Assembly: GCA_902800435.1 (NCBI GenBank)
Contig: CADCEQ010000048.1
Span: 1-18,085 of the forward strand
From: an uncultured Prevotellaceae bacterium
GTDB lineage: Bacteria > Bacteroidota > Bacteroidia > Bacteroidales > Bacteroidaceae
Direction of reading: 5' to 3'
Length of the DNA: 18,085 nucleotides
A model generated the notes under the pieces. It saw only the letters and a program-made list of their open reading frames with translations, was not told the DNA's origin and ran no database searches. The position numbers and the translations under genes are program-made. Every line of letters begins with the position of its first letter. Position 1 is the stretch's first letter. Positions 1 to 6,046 of this stretch are shown piece by piece.

Positions 1-21
1 GCGATTGACAACCTTGCGTTG

Positions 22-94
22 TCGGGATGAGGCGACTCGAACGCCCGACCCCTACGTCCCGAACGTAGTGCGCTACCAACTGCGCTACATCCCG
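22..94 (-). tRNA. tRNA-Pro, anticodon CGG
   Basis: Read on the minus strand, the sequence folds as a complete cloverleaf. The acceptor arms are CGGGATG and CATCCCG, the D arm contains AGTTGGTA, the anticodon stem is CTACG/CGTAG, and the T loop is TTCGAGT. The seven-base anticodon loop TTCGGGA gives anticodon CGG, which reads the proline codon CCG. The discriminator base is A. CCA is not encoded, because the following bases are CAACG, so it must be added after transcription. A promoter core lies about 20 bases upstream. Confidence 0.95.
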
Positions 95-113
95 ATTGCC
101 TTGTAAGCGGCTG

Positions 114-121
114 CAAAGGTA
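114..121 (-). promoter_or_regulatory. Bacteroidetes -7 promoter box for tRNA-Pro
   Basis: The minus strand reads TACCTTTG, an exact match to the Bacteroidetes primary sigma factor -7 consensus TAnnTTTG. It sits 19 bases before the tRNA 5' end, the right distance for a short tRNA leader. No convincing TTTG -33 element is seen at the expected spacing. The 16 bases at 108-123 are identical to those at 5665-5680, in front of the propeller lipoprotein gene. Confidence 0.75.
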
Positions 122-195
122 CATCATTTTTTTGAAATACATGCACGTTTTATCGGAAATTTTTGCTGGGACGGCAAAAAAGGGCGCTTAAAGGG

Positions 196-2223
196 CTACT
201 GATACTTCTTCCGGAACTGTAAGTAGTCGTCGCAGTTGGACACATACTTGCTGGCGCCCGACTTGTTGCTGCGCTCGAATTCGGCCAAAGCAGCAAAGGC
301 CTGGTACTGCGGCGACTTGGAATTGGTGAGTCGCTGGTAGGCCGGATCGTCAGGCTCATCGCTGTTCCAGGGCTGCATCTGCCAGTCGCTGAAGTAGAGG
401 TAGCCGTAGCATTGGCCGAAGAGTGCGCGCTCCTTCAGAGCGGCATCCTTGGTCTGGCTGGCCTCCTTCAGCAGGCCGGCGGCCTTCTTGCCGAAATCGG
501 TCTCGTTGCAGCGCAGTTCGTCGGAGATGCTCTTGCCGTCGCGCATCAGGAACCAGCAGTCGCCGGTGAAGTGTGCCTGCGCGTAGCGCACGGCGAGGTC
601 GTAGCACAGCTGCTGGCGGGCCTTCCCCTTGAGCACGTTCAGCTCGCCTTCCATCTTCCCCATCTCGCGGGCAAAGACAAGTTTCGGGTTCTCCTTCAGC
701 TGCCACTTCCGGTCGCTGTATTCAACTTCATCCTTCAGGAACTGACGAGTAATCCACGGCTCGACGGTCCACTGGCGGTTAGCGACATAGACGGCGTAGC
801 CCCGCTCATTATAAAAGGATACGGGCACGCGCGCGAGCCACTCGGCGGCCTCCTGCCAGCGGCAGAGGCGCATATACTTCGTGCCCACGAGGTCGTTCAT
901 CTTGTTCTGGTCGAGCTTCTGGTGGGGTTTCAGGTAGCGGTCGAGGGCCGTCTGTGCGGGCGTCGAGGCATAGTCGATGTACTGCTGCAGGCTCTCCACG
1001 CGAACGGTGTCGATATAGTAATTGTACTCGTAGCTGTCGATGGCCTTCAGCAGCGAGACGGCTACCAGCGGGCGGTCGCTGTACTTCTTGACCAGCACCT
1101 GGTGTACCAGTCGGGTGCGCGGGTCGAGGAACGAGTTGTCCTCCTTCGCGCGCTTGTCGATCCACTCCAGCTCCTGAGCCAGGTAGTCGTCGAAACTGCC
1201 GCCGGGCGTTGCCTCGGCAGCTGTCATGTAGAGCTTCAGCACGCGGGCATTCTCCTTCATGCGCTCCTCGCCCTCCATCTTCATGGCCTTGTCAATGTCG
1301 GCAATGCCCTGACGGTGGTCGCCGAACATAAACTCAATCCACGCCTTGGCACTCTGCCAGAGCACGGGGTTCCTGGTCTTGCCCTCACTGACTACCGACG
1401 TGGCCAGCTGGCACATCTGCTTAGCCTCGGCCTTGGTGATGTCGCGTATGAAGAGCTTGCCGCCCAGGGCATCGTGCTCAGCATCGATAGCCTCCTGGGA
1501 GTTGTTCACGAAGTCGGTCAGCAGGAAGGGCAGCACGGGCGAGTTTGGGTTGCGGATATACTCCTGGCGGATGGCCTGACAGGAGCGACGCTTGTAGTAC
1601 TGCGTCATAAGACTCTCCCAGTCGCCCTGCTCGGCGAAGATGGCGGCGGCCTCCTCGTCCTTGCCTGTCTGCAGCAGTGCTCCGGCATAGATGTTCTTCA
1701 TCATGTCGCGGTAGACCGACTCGATATACTGGCTGGCCGACTGCTCCCAGAACTGGATGTTCTCCTGGTGGCGGCCCAGCATCATGTTGCAGCGCATGTA
1801 GAGCAGGGCATGCTGCGAGCGCAGGCGCGTCTTCAGCTTGCCTAAGGCATAGGCGCGCACCGTCGTCAGCTTCTGCTTGCGCTGGGCCAGGTCTTCCTTG
1901 CTGGGATAGCCCCAGCTCTCATAGCGCTTCGCCTCGGCGCATTCCAGGTACTTCTCCAGGTTTTCGACGTAGCTCACCATCAGCAGGTCGCCCTTGCCGC
2001 GTGCAAACTCCTTCACCTCGTCGGCATTGAAGTAGAAGTATTCGGCGTTACTGCCTAAGTAGACTTTCCAGTTATTGTCTGTCACTTCGTTCACGTGCAT
2101 GCGGAACTCCTGCGGGTTGTAGGCCCGGAACAAGTAGTAGTTGTACGACTCGCCCCAGCCACAGGCAAGCGCCGGTGCAGCTGTCGCGATGGCCAGCAGG
2201 CTAATGGCTATAAATTTTTTCAT
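196..2223 (-). CDS. Large exported helical-repeat (TPR-like) protein, function unknown
   Basis: This 675-aa protein starts with a clear Sec signal peptide: MKKF, a hydrophobic core, then PALA with likely cleavage before Cys21. Cys21 invites a lipoprotein reading, but Ala rather than Leu/Val/Ile at -3 makes ordinary signal peptidase I cleavage more likely. The mature protein opens with CGWGESYNYYLF and continues as predominantly alpha-helical sequence. Stretches such as NIYAGALLQTGKDEEAAAIF and NDLVGTKYMRLCRWQEAAEW resemble degenerate tetratricopeptide units. No catalytic motif was recognised. It is the last gene of the four-gene minus-strand operon, and its start codon lies inside the 3' end of the preceding lipoprotein gene (23-nt overlap), so the two are probably translationally coupled. 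A periplasmic scaffold or binding role is only an inference from the repeats and the export signal. Confidence 0.85.
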   Translation of the reverse strand: MKKFIAISLLAIATAAPALACGWGESYNYYLFRAYNPQEFRMHVNEVTDNNWKVYLGSNAEYFYFNADEVKEFARGKGDLLMVSYVENLEKYLECAEAKRYESWGYPSKEDLAQRKQKLTTVRAYALGKLKTRLRSQHALLYMRCNMMLGRHQENIQFWEQSASQYIESVYRDMMKNIYAGALLQTGKDEEAAAIFAEQGDWESLMTQYYKRRSCQAIRQEYIRNPNSPVLPFLLTDFVNNSQEAIDAEHDALGGKLFIRDITKAEAKQMCQLATSVVSEGKTRNPVLWQSAKAWIEFMFGDHRQGIADIDKAMKMEGEERMKENARVLKLYMTAAEATPGGSFDDYLAQELEWIDKRAKEDNSFLDPRTRLVHQVLVKKYSDRPLVAVSLLKAIDSYEYNYYIDTVRVESLQQYIDYASTPAQTALDRYLKPHQKLDQNKMNDLVGTKYMRLCRWQEAAEWLARVPVSFYNERGYAVYVANRQWTVEPWITRQFLKDEVEYSDRKWQLKENPKLVFAREMGKMEGELNVLKGKARQQLCYDLAVRYAQAHFTGDCWFLMRDGKSISDELRCNETDFGKKAAGLLKEASQTKDAALKERALFGQCYGYLYFSDWQMQPWNSDEPDDPAYQRLTNSKSPQYQAFAALAEFERSNKSGASKYVSNCDDYLQFRKKYQ

Positions 2224-3085
2224 AGGTTTCGGTGTTATATCGGTTAATGTTCTCTTGGTCCAAATGGTAGGTTAAGATAGTTCGACGCAGCTCACGGCGC
2301 TCGCGCTCGACGGCCTGCTTCACCTCAAGGATAACACTGTCGGCAACGGTATGCTCGACGCGCACACCGTAGATGTTGCGCTGCCAGCGGTAGACGGGAT
2401 AGGCGGCGGCAAGCGGCAGCGGGTAGCGGGCAAGGTGGGGCAGGTAGGGCTCCACGTCGCGCATGTCGAGAATGGGGTTGCGCTCTTGGAAGCGCCGCGG
2501 GTCGCCCGTGTTGTAGATCATCAGCACGCCGTAGTCCACAGGCGGTGTCTTCATCCGCAGCTGGTGCAGTCGGATGGTCGTCGAGAGCACACAGTCGGCA
2601 TCGTCGAGCTGAGCCTCGACCTCGCTGAGGAAGTCGTAGTACGTCTGGCGGCTCTTGAGCGTGTAGTCGCAGTCTATCTGCAGTTCGCGGAATGGCGGCA
2701 AGTCGTTCGTCTCGTTAATCTGGCGGATGCGCCTGACCAGCTTCTGGGCCAGGCTGTCATGGTGCTGGTGCATGCAGTCCTCGGTAATGTAGACTGTCGG
2801 CACCAACTCGATGCTGTCGGGCAGCCGGTCGGCGAACGAGATGGTGGCGTTGGGCATGGGCATCGAGTCACGCATGACGACGTCGAAGTATCGGCAGTAG
2901 ACCTTCTTGATGCGGTATTGCCCAAGGAAGGCGCGCTCGGTGGAGTCGAGCTTCAGCTCCGTGCGCCAGTAGTACACGGCATTGACGTCGCGGGGTATCT
3001 CATACCCTCGATCCTGCTCCTGCCAGCAGCCCGTCAACACGGACAGCAGCGTCAGGAGCCACCAATGCCTGTATCTTGCGTTCAT
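2201..3085 (-). CDS. Putative glycoside-hydrolase-like lipoprotein (DUF3142-like)
   Basis: This 294-aa protein has a lipoprotein signal peptide ending in the lipobox LTGC, with Cys20 as the predicted lipidated residue. The ATG at 3085 is chosen because it overlaps the RidA-like stop codon as ATGA and puts the signal peptide at the N terminus; a start 17 codons further upstream would bury it. VYYWRTEL near residue 37, a strand-rich stretch ending in LVPTVYI (about 94-100), QIDCDYTLKSRQTYYDFL (136-153) and LSTTIRL (about 167) resemble the layout of DUF3142 proteins, a TIM-barrel family thought to be related to glycoside hydrolases. Asp138 and Asp140 are candidate active-site acids by analogy only. 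A surface or periplasmic glycan-related role is inference. Without a profile search the family call is moderate. Confidence 0.7.
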   Translation of the reverse strand: MNARYRHWWLLTLLSVLTGCWQEQDRGYEIPRDVNAVYYWRTELKLDSTERAFLGQYRIKKVYCRYFDVVMRDSMPMPNATISFADRLPDSIELVPTVYITEDCMHQHHDSLAQKLVRRIRQINETNDLPPFRELQIDCDYTLKSRQTYYDFLSEVEAQLDDADCVLSTTIRLHQLRMKTPPVDYGVLMIYNTGDPRRFQERNPILDMRDVEPYLPHLARYPLPLAAAYPVYRWQRNIYGVRVEHTVADSVILEVKQAVERERRELRRTILTYHLDQENINRYNTETYEKIYSH

Positions 3086-4104
3086 CTGCTTCGTTCGGCT
3101 ATACACTCCATCTCTACCAGCCAGGCGGGACGGCACACCTTGGCGTGGGTGATGATGCGGGGCACGTCGGGATATGCCTTTGCCATATAGTCGTCGACGG
3201 CCTGCACATCGGCCAAATCGCGCAGGTAGACGATGAAGTACTTTACGTCGGCCATCGTGGCCCCGCCGTCGGCCAGCAGCGCGCCGATGTTCTCTAACAG
3301 CCGCTCGGTCTGCTTCGTGACGTTGCCCACGTTGATGACCTCGCCGCGATGGTTGATGCTGGCCGTTCCCGAGATGAAGTACTCATACTTCGTCGGCAGG
3401 GCGACTCGCACACCGCGCTCGAAGGCCACGCCATACTCGTGGGTGGGGTTTAGGTGGTCCAGTGCCTTAAGGTAGAGCTTGTCCTCGGGCCTTATGTCGC
3501 GGGCGGTCAGGAAGTCGATGGCCACGCAGACGTTCTTGCCCATGGCGCGGCCGCCGATGCCTGTGCTGGCGATGAAGTGGGTGTCGACGGTCAGGCCGTG
3601 CTGGCGGAAGATGTCGTTGCGGGCCTTGACCACGCCGTCGTAGTTGGTATCGATGTCGCGCACGTAGAGCCACGTGCGGACGCAATGTTCCTTCAGGTTC
3701 AGCCCCTCGGCCTCAAGCAGGGCGATATACTTGTCGAAGAGCATGACGGTCTGCATGTAGGAGCCGAAGTTCATCACCTCGTCGTCGGTCAGTCGCAGGC
3801 TGTGCAGGGTGAAGCCGTCGGGCTCGTCGCTGGTCTTCAGCAGCAGTCCGACCTTTGCGCCGCCAATGGGCGACTGCTGTATGATGGTGCAGGCGCTCCG
3901 GCCTATCAGCTCGGTCATCAGCGGCGACTGCCGCAGCTGCTCTTCCTGATTGGAGATGTCGCTGAGAAACACCTTGGTGTAGCTGAGCCGGCGGTTCTCA
4001 CGCTGCTCAGCCTCCAGGTAGCTCTTCACTCTGTCGTAAAGCTCCACCAGGCGCTCCTCGTACAGTCCCCTTCCATTGTCACTTATTATCTTATATTGGT
4101 CCAT
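3082..4104 (-). CDS. Two-domain RidA-like (YjgF/YER057c/UK114) protein
   Basis: This 340-aa protein has no signal peptide, so it is probably cytoplasmic. The C-terminal part (about 225-336) is a recognisable RidA domain: a GEVINVGNVTKQTERLLENI segment, then ADVKYFIVYLRD, then WLVEMECIA. Aligned by eye without gaps from the C-terminal VEMECIA, Arg316 falls at the position of the catalytic Arg105 of E. coli RidA. The N-terminal half has a second, diverged copy-like region (VRTWLYVRDID, ASTGIGG around 180-185), a layout also seen in chorismatase-type proteins (FkbO/XanB2) of the same superfamily. Single-domain RidA removes reactive enamines or imines; the substrate here is unknown. The ATG at 4104 is preferred over a GTG at 4110 that lies within a repeated leader. 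It is unusual for a cytoplasmic enzyme to sit between two lipoprotein genes. Confidence 0.85.
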   Translation of the reverse strand: MDQYKIISDNGRGLYEERLVELYDRVKSYLEAEQRENRRLSYTKVFLSDISNQEEQLRQSPLMTELIGRSACTIIQQSPIGGAKVGLLLKTSDEPDGFTLHSLRLTDDEVMNFGSYMQTVMLFDKYIALLEAEGLNLKEHCVRTWLYVRDIDTNYDGVVKARNDIFRQHGLTVDTHFIASTGIGGRAMGKNVCVAIDFLTARDIRPEDKLYLKALDHLNPTHEYGVAFERGVRVALPTKYEYFISGTASINHRGEVINVGNVTKQTERLLENIGALLADGGATMADVKYFIVYLRDLADVQAVDDYMAKAYPDVPRIITHAKVCRPAWLVEMECIAERSR

Positions 4105-4105
4105 A

Positions 4106-4132
4106 ATCACTTTTCACTCTTCACTTTTCACT
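4106..4132 (-). repeat. Purine-rich leader repeat, copy 1
   Basis: The minus strand reads an alternation of AGTGAAA and AGTGAAG units ending in GTGAT, directly before the RidA-like start codon. The same 27 bases recur at 7875-7901 before another start codon. The stop codon of the propeller gene (4128-4130) lies inside this copy, so the repeat forms the whole spacer between the two cistrons. From memory, similar sequence is scattered through Bacteroidales genomes. Confidence 0.85.
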
Positions 4133-5648
4133 TCTCTTTAGGCCGAAGGCCGCCGACGTATTTCACCGGCTCGCCGTCGCTGCCTTTCAGCACGCTGGCA
4201 AACTCCTGCGGCGTCACCTCGACGGGGCCGCGCATGAACTCGGGTATGTTGTAGCTCTTCATGAACTGGCGGTGATAGTCGGGGTCGGCCTGCGGCAGTT
4301 CGAAGGGCTTTGTGCCCTTGCCGTCGGCATCTACGTGGGCTATGAACGGGCGGGTATAGCCGCCGTCGCCGCGCCGGGTGCTGAAGACGACCCAGCGGCC
4401 GTTCGACGACCAGGAGTGGTAGCTCTCGGTGTCGGGGCTGTTCAGCTCCTGGAGCGGGCGAATACGCCCTTCACCGGACAGGTCCATGAGATAGAGGTCG
4501 GCCTCGTGGTGCCAGATGTGGAACACGCCGTAGTTGCCGAGGGTGAACATCAGGAAGCGGCCGTCAGGCGACACGCGGGGCAGGGTGACGCTCTGGCCGA
4601 GGCTGTCGGCGCTGAACACTAGCTCGCGGGGCCCGAACTCGTAGGTGTCGGGGTTGAACGACTTGCGGTAGAGGTTGTACTTAATCTCCTTGGCGCGCAT
4701 GATGACCTCAGCCTCGTGGCCGATGGTGTCGCGGAACTCGAAGTGGGCACTGCAGTAGTAGATGGCCTTGCCGTCGGGCGTCCAGCAGGGGAACACCTCG
4801 AACTCCGTGGTGTCGCGCTCGATGTTGGTCACCTCGTTCCGCTCCACGTCGTAGGCAATGAGGTCGCTGGCCGAGTCGAACACCTCGATCTTGTTCAGGT
4901 TGCGGGTGTGGAAGCTCTGGCCCGTGTGGTTGGTCGAGTAGACGATGAGGGGCAGCCAGGGGTGCCACGCCGGATAGACGCCAGCCGAGATGATGGAGTC
5001 GTTCTTCATATTGATCTTCCTCAGCCGGCCGTCGTAGTTGATGACGGTGCCGCCCTGGTACTGGCGGGCATGGAACTGCATGCGCTGCGGGTTGTACTGC
5101 TGGTAGTTGTGGCAGTTGACGCACTGGCCGTTCAGCTCGGTGCCGCAGAGCATGTTGTCGACCATCACCCGCTCGTCGTAGTTCTCAAGGCAGCGCTGGT
5201 TCAGCGTCAGCTCCTCGTAGGTGACATAGCTGGGCGAAATCAGGCGGTAGCTGATGTAGGGATCGATGCTGTCGTTCGACACATAGATCTTGAACGGCTT
5301 GTAGCGGCTCCACTGGTCGCCGCTCTTGGCAAAGACCTCGACATCGATGGCTCCGCCGGCGGCCTTCGCCGTCAGTTCGCGCCAGTCGTCGATGTCGGGC
5401 TGCACCTTGTCGCCGCCGCACACCAACTCCTGGTCGCCCGCCTTCAGGCGCGCCACGATCTCGTCGCAGCGGCCGTCCCACTCGAACGTCAGCGGCGCAA
5501 TGTTCACCGGCACGGTGACGTCGCAGTAGTCGGGATAGATGGCCGGAGCCTTCCCTGCCTCGGTAAACGTCTCAGGCACGCGGGCGTTCCTGCACCCAAC
5601 CAGCACCCAAGCCGCCAATACCACCATATACATCAGCTGTCGTCTCAT
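4128..5648 (-). CDS. Beta-propeller (TolB/PD40-like) lipoprotein with a CxxCH heme-binding motif
   Basis: This 506-aa predicted lipoprotein has signal peptide lipobox LVGC with Cys19 lipidated. Residues about 35-140 look like a beta-sandwich domain. Cys176-Val-Asn-Cys179-His180 (CVNCH) is a perfect c-type heme attachment motif. It is followed by TolB/PD40-like propeller blades: GVYPAWHPWLPLIVYSTN, FPCWTPDGKAIYYCSAH, LPRVSPDGRFLMFTLGN and SYHSWSSNGRWVVFSTRR. A membrane-anchored, extracytoplasmic electron carrier or sensor is plausible, but one CxxCH alone does not prove heme binding. The ATG at 5648 is chosen because it begins the signal peptide; a start 11 codons upstream would run through the promoter box at 5671-5678. 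It is the first gene of the operon, followed after 23 bases by the RidA-like gene. Confidence 0.85.
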   Translation of the reverse strand: MRRQLMYMVVLAAWVLVGCRNARVPETFTEAGKAPAIYPDYCDVTVPVNIAPLTFEWDGRCDEIVARLKAGDQELVCGGDKVQPDIDDWRELTAKAAGGAIDVEVFAKSGDQWSRYKPFKIYVSNDSIDPYISYRLISPSYVTYEELTLNQRCLENYDERVMVDNMLCGTELNGQCVNCHNYQQYNPQRMQFHARQYQGGTVINYDGRLRKINMKNDSIISAGVYPAWHPWLPLIVYSTNHTGQSFHTRNLNKIEVFDSASDLIAYDVERNEVTNIERDTTEFEVFPCWTPDGKAIYYCSAHFEFRDTIGHEAEVIMRAKEIKYNLYRKSFNPDTYEFGPRELVFSADSLGQSVTLPRVSPDGRFLMFTLGNYGVFHIWHHEADLYLMDLSGEGRIRPLQELNSPDTESYHSWSSNGRWVVFSTRRGDGGYTRPFIAHVDADGKGTKPFELPQADPDYHRQFMKSYNIPEFMRGPVEVTPQEFASVLKGSDGEPVKYVGGLRPKEK

Positions 5649-5670
5649 CTTTTTATGTCTTTTACGGCTG

Positions 5671-5678
5671 CAAAGGTA
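5671..5678 (-). promoter_or_regulatory. Bacteroidetes -7 promoter box for the propeller-RidA operon
   Basis: The minus strand reads TACCTTTG followed by CAGCCG, an exact TAnnTTTG match 22 bases before the start codon at 5648, leaving a leader of only about 15 bases. No clear -33 TTTG is present; a long T run on the minus strand precedes the box. Confidence 0.7.
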
Positions 5679-5761
5679 CAAAAAAAAACTTAATTACCGC
5701 ATTTTTTCTGAATTTTGATTCGAATCTTTTCAGTACTAATTGTTATTTGCAGGAAACATCC

Positions 5762-5825
5762 TGCACTCCCGACACTTCCTACACCTGTTGAACTCGTCTT
5801 AGGTGTTGGAAGTGTAGGGAGTGTA
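5762..5825. repeat. Long imperfect inverted repeat (25-nt arms, 14-nt loop)
   Basis: The left arm is 5762-5786 and the right arm 5801-5825. Of 25 positions, 22 are Watson-Crick pairs, one is G-U and two are mismatches, so RNA from either strand would fold into a very stable hairpin. The arms are built from related GTGTAGG/GTGTTGG-type units. There is no T run directly after either arm, so it is not a typical intrinsic terminator. Confidence 0.8.
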
Positions 5826-5940
5826 GGATAAAAAGGGCGAATGACAACTATAATAGCAAAAAAGGGCGGATTCATCGGTAAAAACACGCTCTCAGACAAC
5901 CATCGGAGACGAGAACCTACACCTGAACCAACACCTACGG

Positions 5941-6003
5941 CAAAAGGCGCCGGTTTACGAGAAAAAGGCGGCGGGTTTTGCCAAAAAGGCGGCGGGTTAT
6001 GAA
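5941..6003. repeat. 21-bp tandem repeat, three units
   Basis: Units lie at 5941-5961, 5962-5982 and 5983-6003. The second and third share AAAAAGGCGGCGGGTT exactly (5962-5977 and 5983-5998); the first is diverged but in register (CAAAAGGCGCCGGTTT). The period is exactly 21 bases. It lies just downstream of the membrane-protein gene and is probably non-coding. Confidence 0.8.
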
Positions 6004-6005
6004 TA

Positions 6006-6041
6006 TTCCACGGCGCGGAACAAAAGTTTCACGCCGTGGAA
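6006..6041 (-). terminator. Possible weak terminator hairpin after the membrane-protein gene
   Basis: TTCCACGGCG (6006-6015) and CGCCGTGGAA (6032-6041) are perfect ten-base reverse complements with a 16-base loop, beginning six bases beyond the stop codon. No U run directly follows on the minus strand, so it may act as an mRNA 3'-end stabiliser instead of an intrinsic terminator. Confidence 0.45.
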
Positions 6042-6046
6042 CATCG

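Larger units (their letters stand above)
5679..6046. other. Repeat-rich intergenic region without a credible gene
   Basis: This 368-base stretch lies between the end of the membrane-protein gene and the propeller promoter. It holds a large imperfect inverted repeat (5762-5825), copies of AAAAAGGGCG at 5830-5839 and 5859-5868, a ten-base reverse-complement pair TAGGTGTTGG (5800-5809) and CCAACACCTA (5928-5937), a 21-base tandem repeat (5941-6003) and a hairpin (6006-6041). The short open frames here are low-complexity translations of the repeats, such as PTLPTLPTP, and do not look like proteins. The region resembles a decayed or non-coding interspersed element. Confidence 0.7.

Noticed and set aside
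412..1845. 477-codon open frame on the plus strand opposite the helical-repeat gene
   Set aside because: Its composition (rich in Leu, Val, His, Gln, Ala) is typical of the antisense frame of a GC-biased gene. It has no promoter, and the minus-strand protein has a signal peptide and coherent operon context.
2161..2223. Lipoprotein signal for the helical-repeat protein
   Set aside because: The cleavage region ALAC lacks Leu/Val/Ile at -3, so it is not a canonical lipobox; an ordinary Sec signal is more likely.
4108..4110. GTG start for the RidA-like gene, and the similar GTG at 7877-7879 for the membrane-protein gene
   Set aside because: Both GTGs belong to the repeated leader, and an ATG follows within one or two codons in each case.
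3454..4254. Plus-strand open frame opposite the RidA-like gene
   Set aside because: It is antisense to a recognisable RidA domain, and its HFSLFTFHFSL stretch is only the translation of the purine-rich repeat.
4716..5693. 325-codon plus-strand frame opposite the propeller lipoprotein gene
   Set aside because: It is a Val/Ala/His/Asp-rich antisense translation without domains, and the opposite strand encodes clear CxxCH and propeller motifs.
5690..5899. 69-codon minus-strand frame in the repeat-rich gap
   Set aside because: It is mostly translated repeat (PTLPTLPTP), with no signal, promoter or coding character.
5762..6003. CRISPR array
   Set aside because: Repeats here are either an inverted pair or directly adjoining 21-base units without unique spacers, and no cas genes are present.
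6006..6041. Strong intrinsic terminator after the membrane-protein gene
   Set aside because: The stem is perfect but no U run follows on the minus strand, so it is listed only as a weak candidate.
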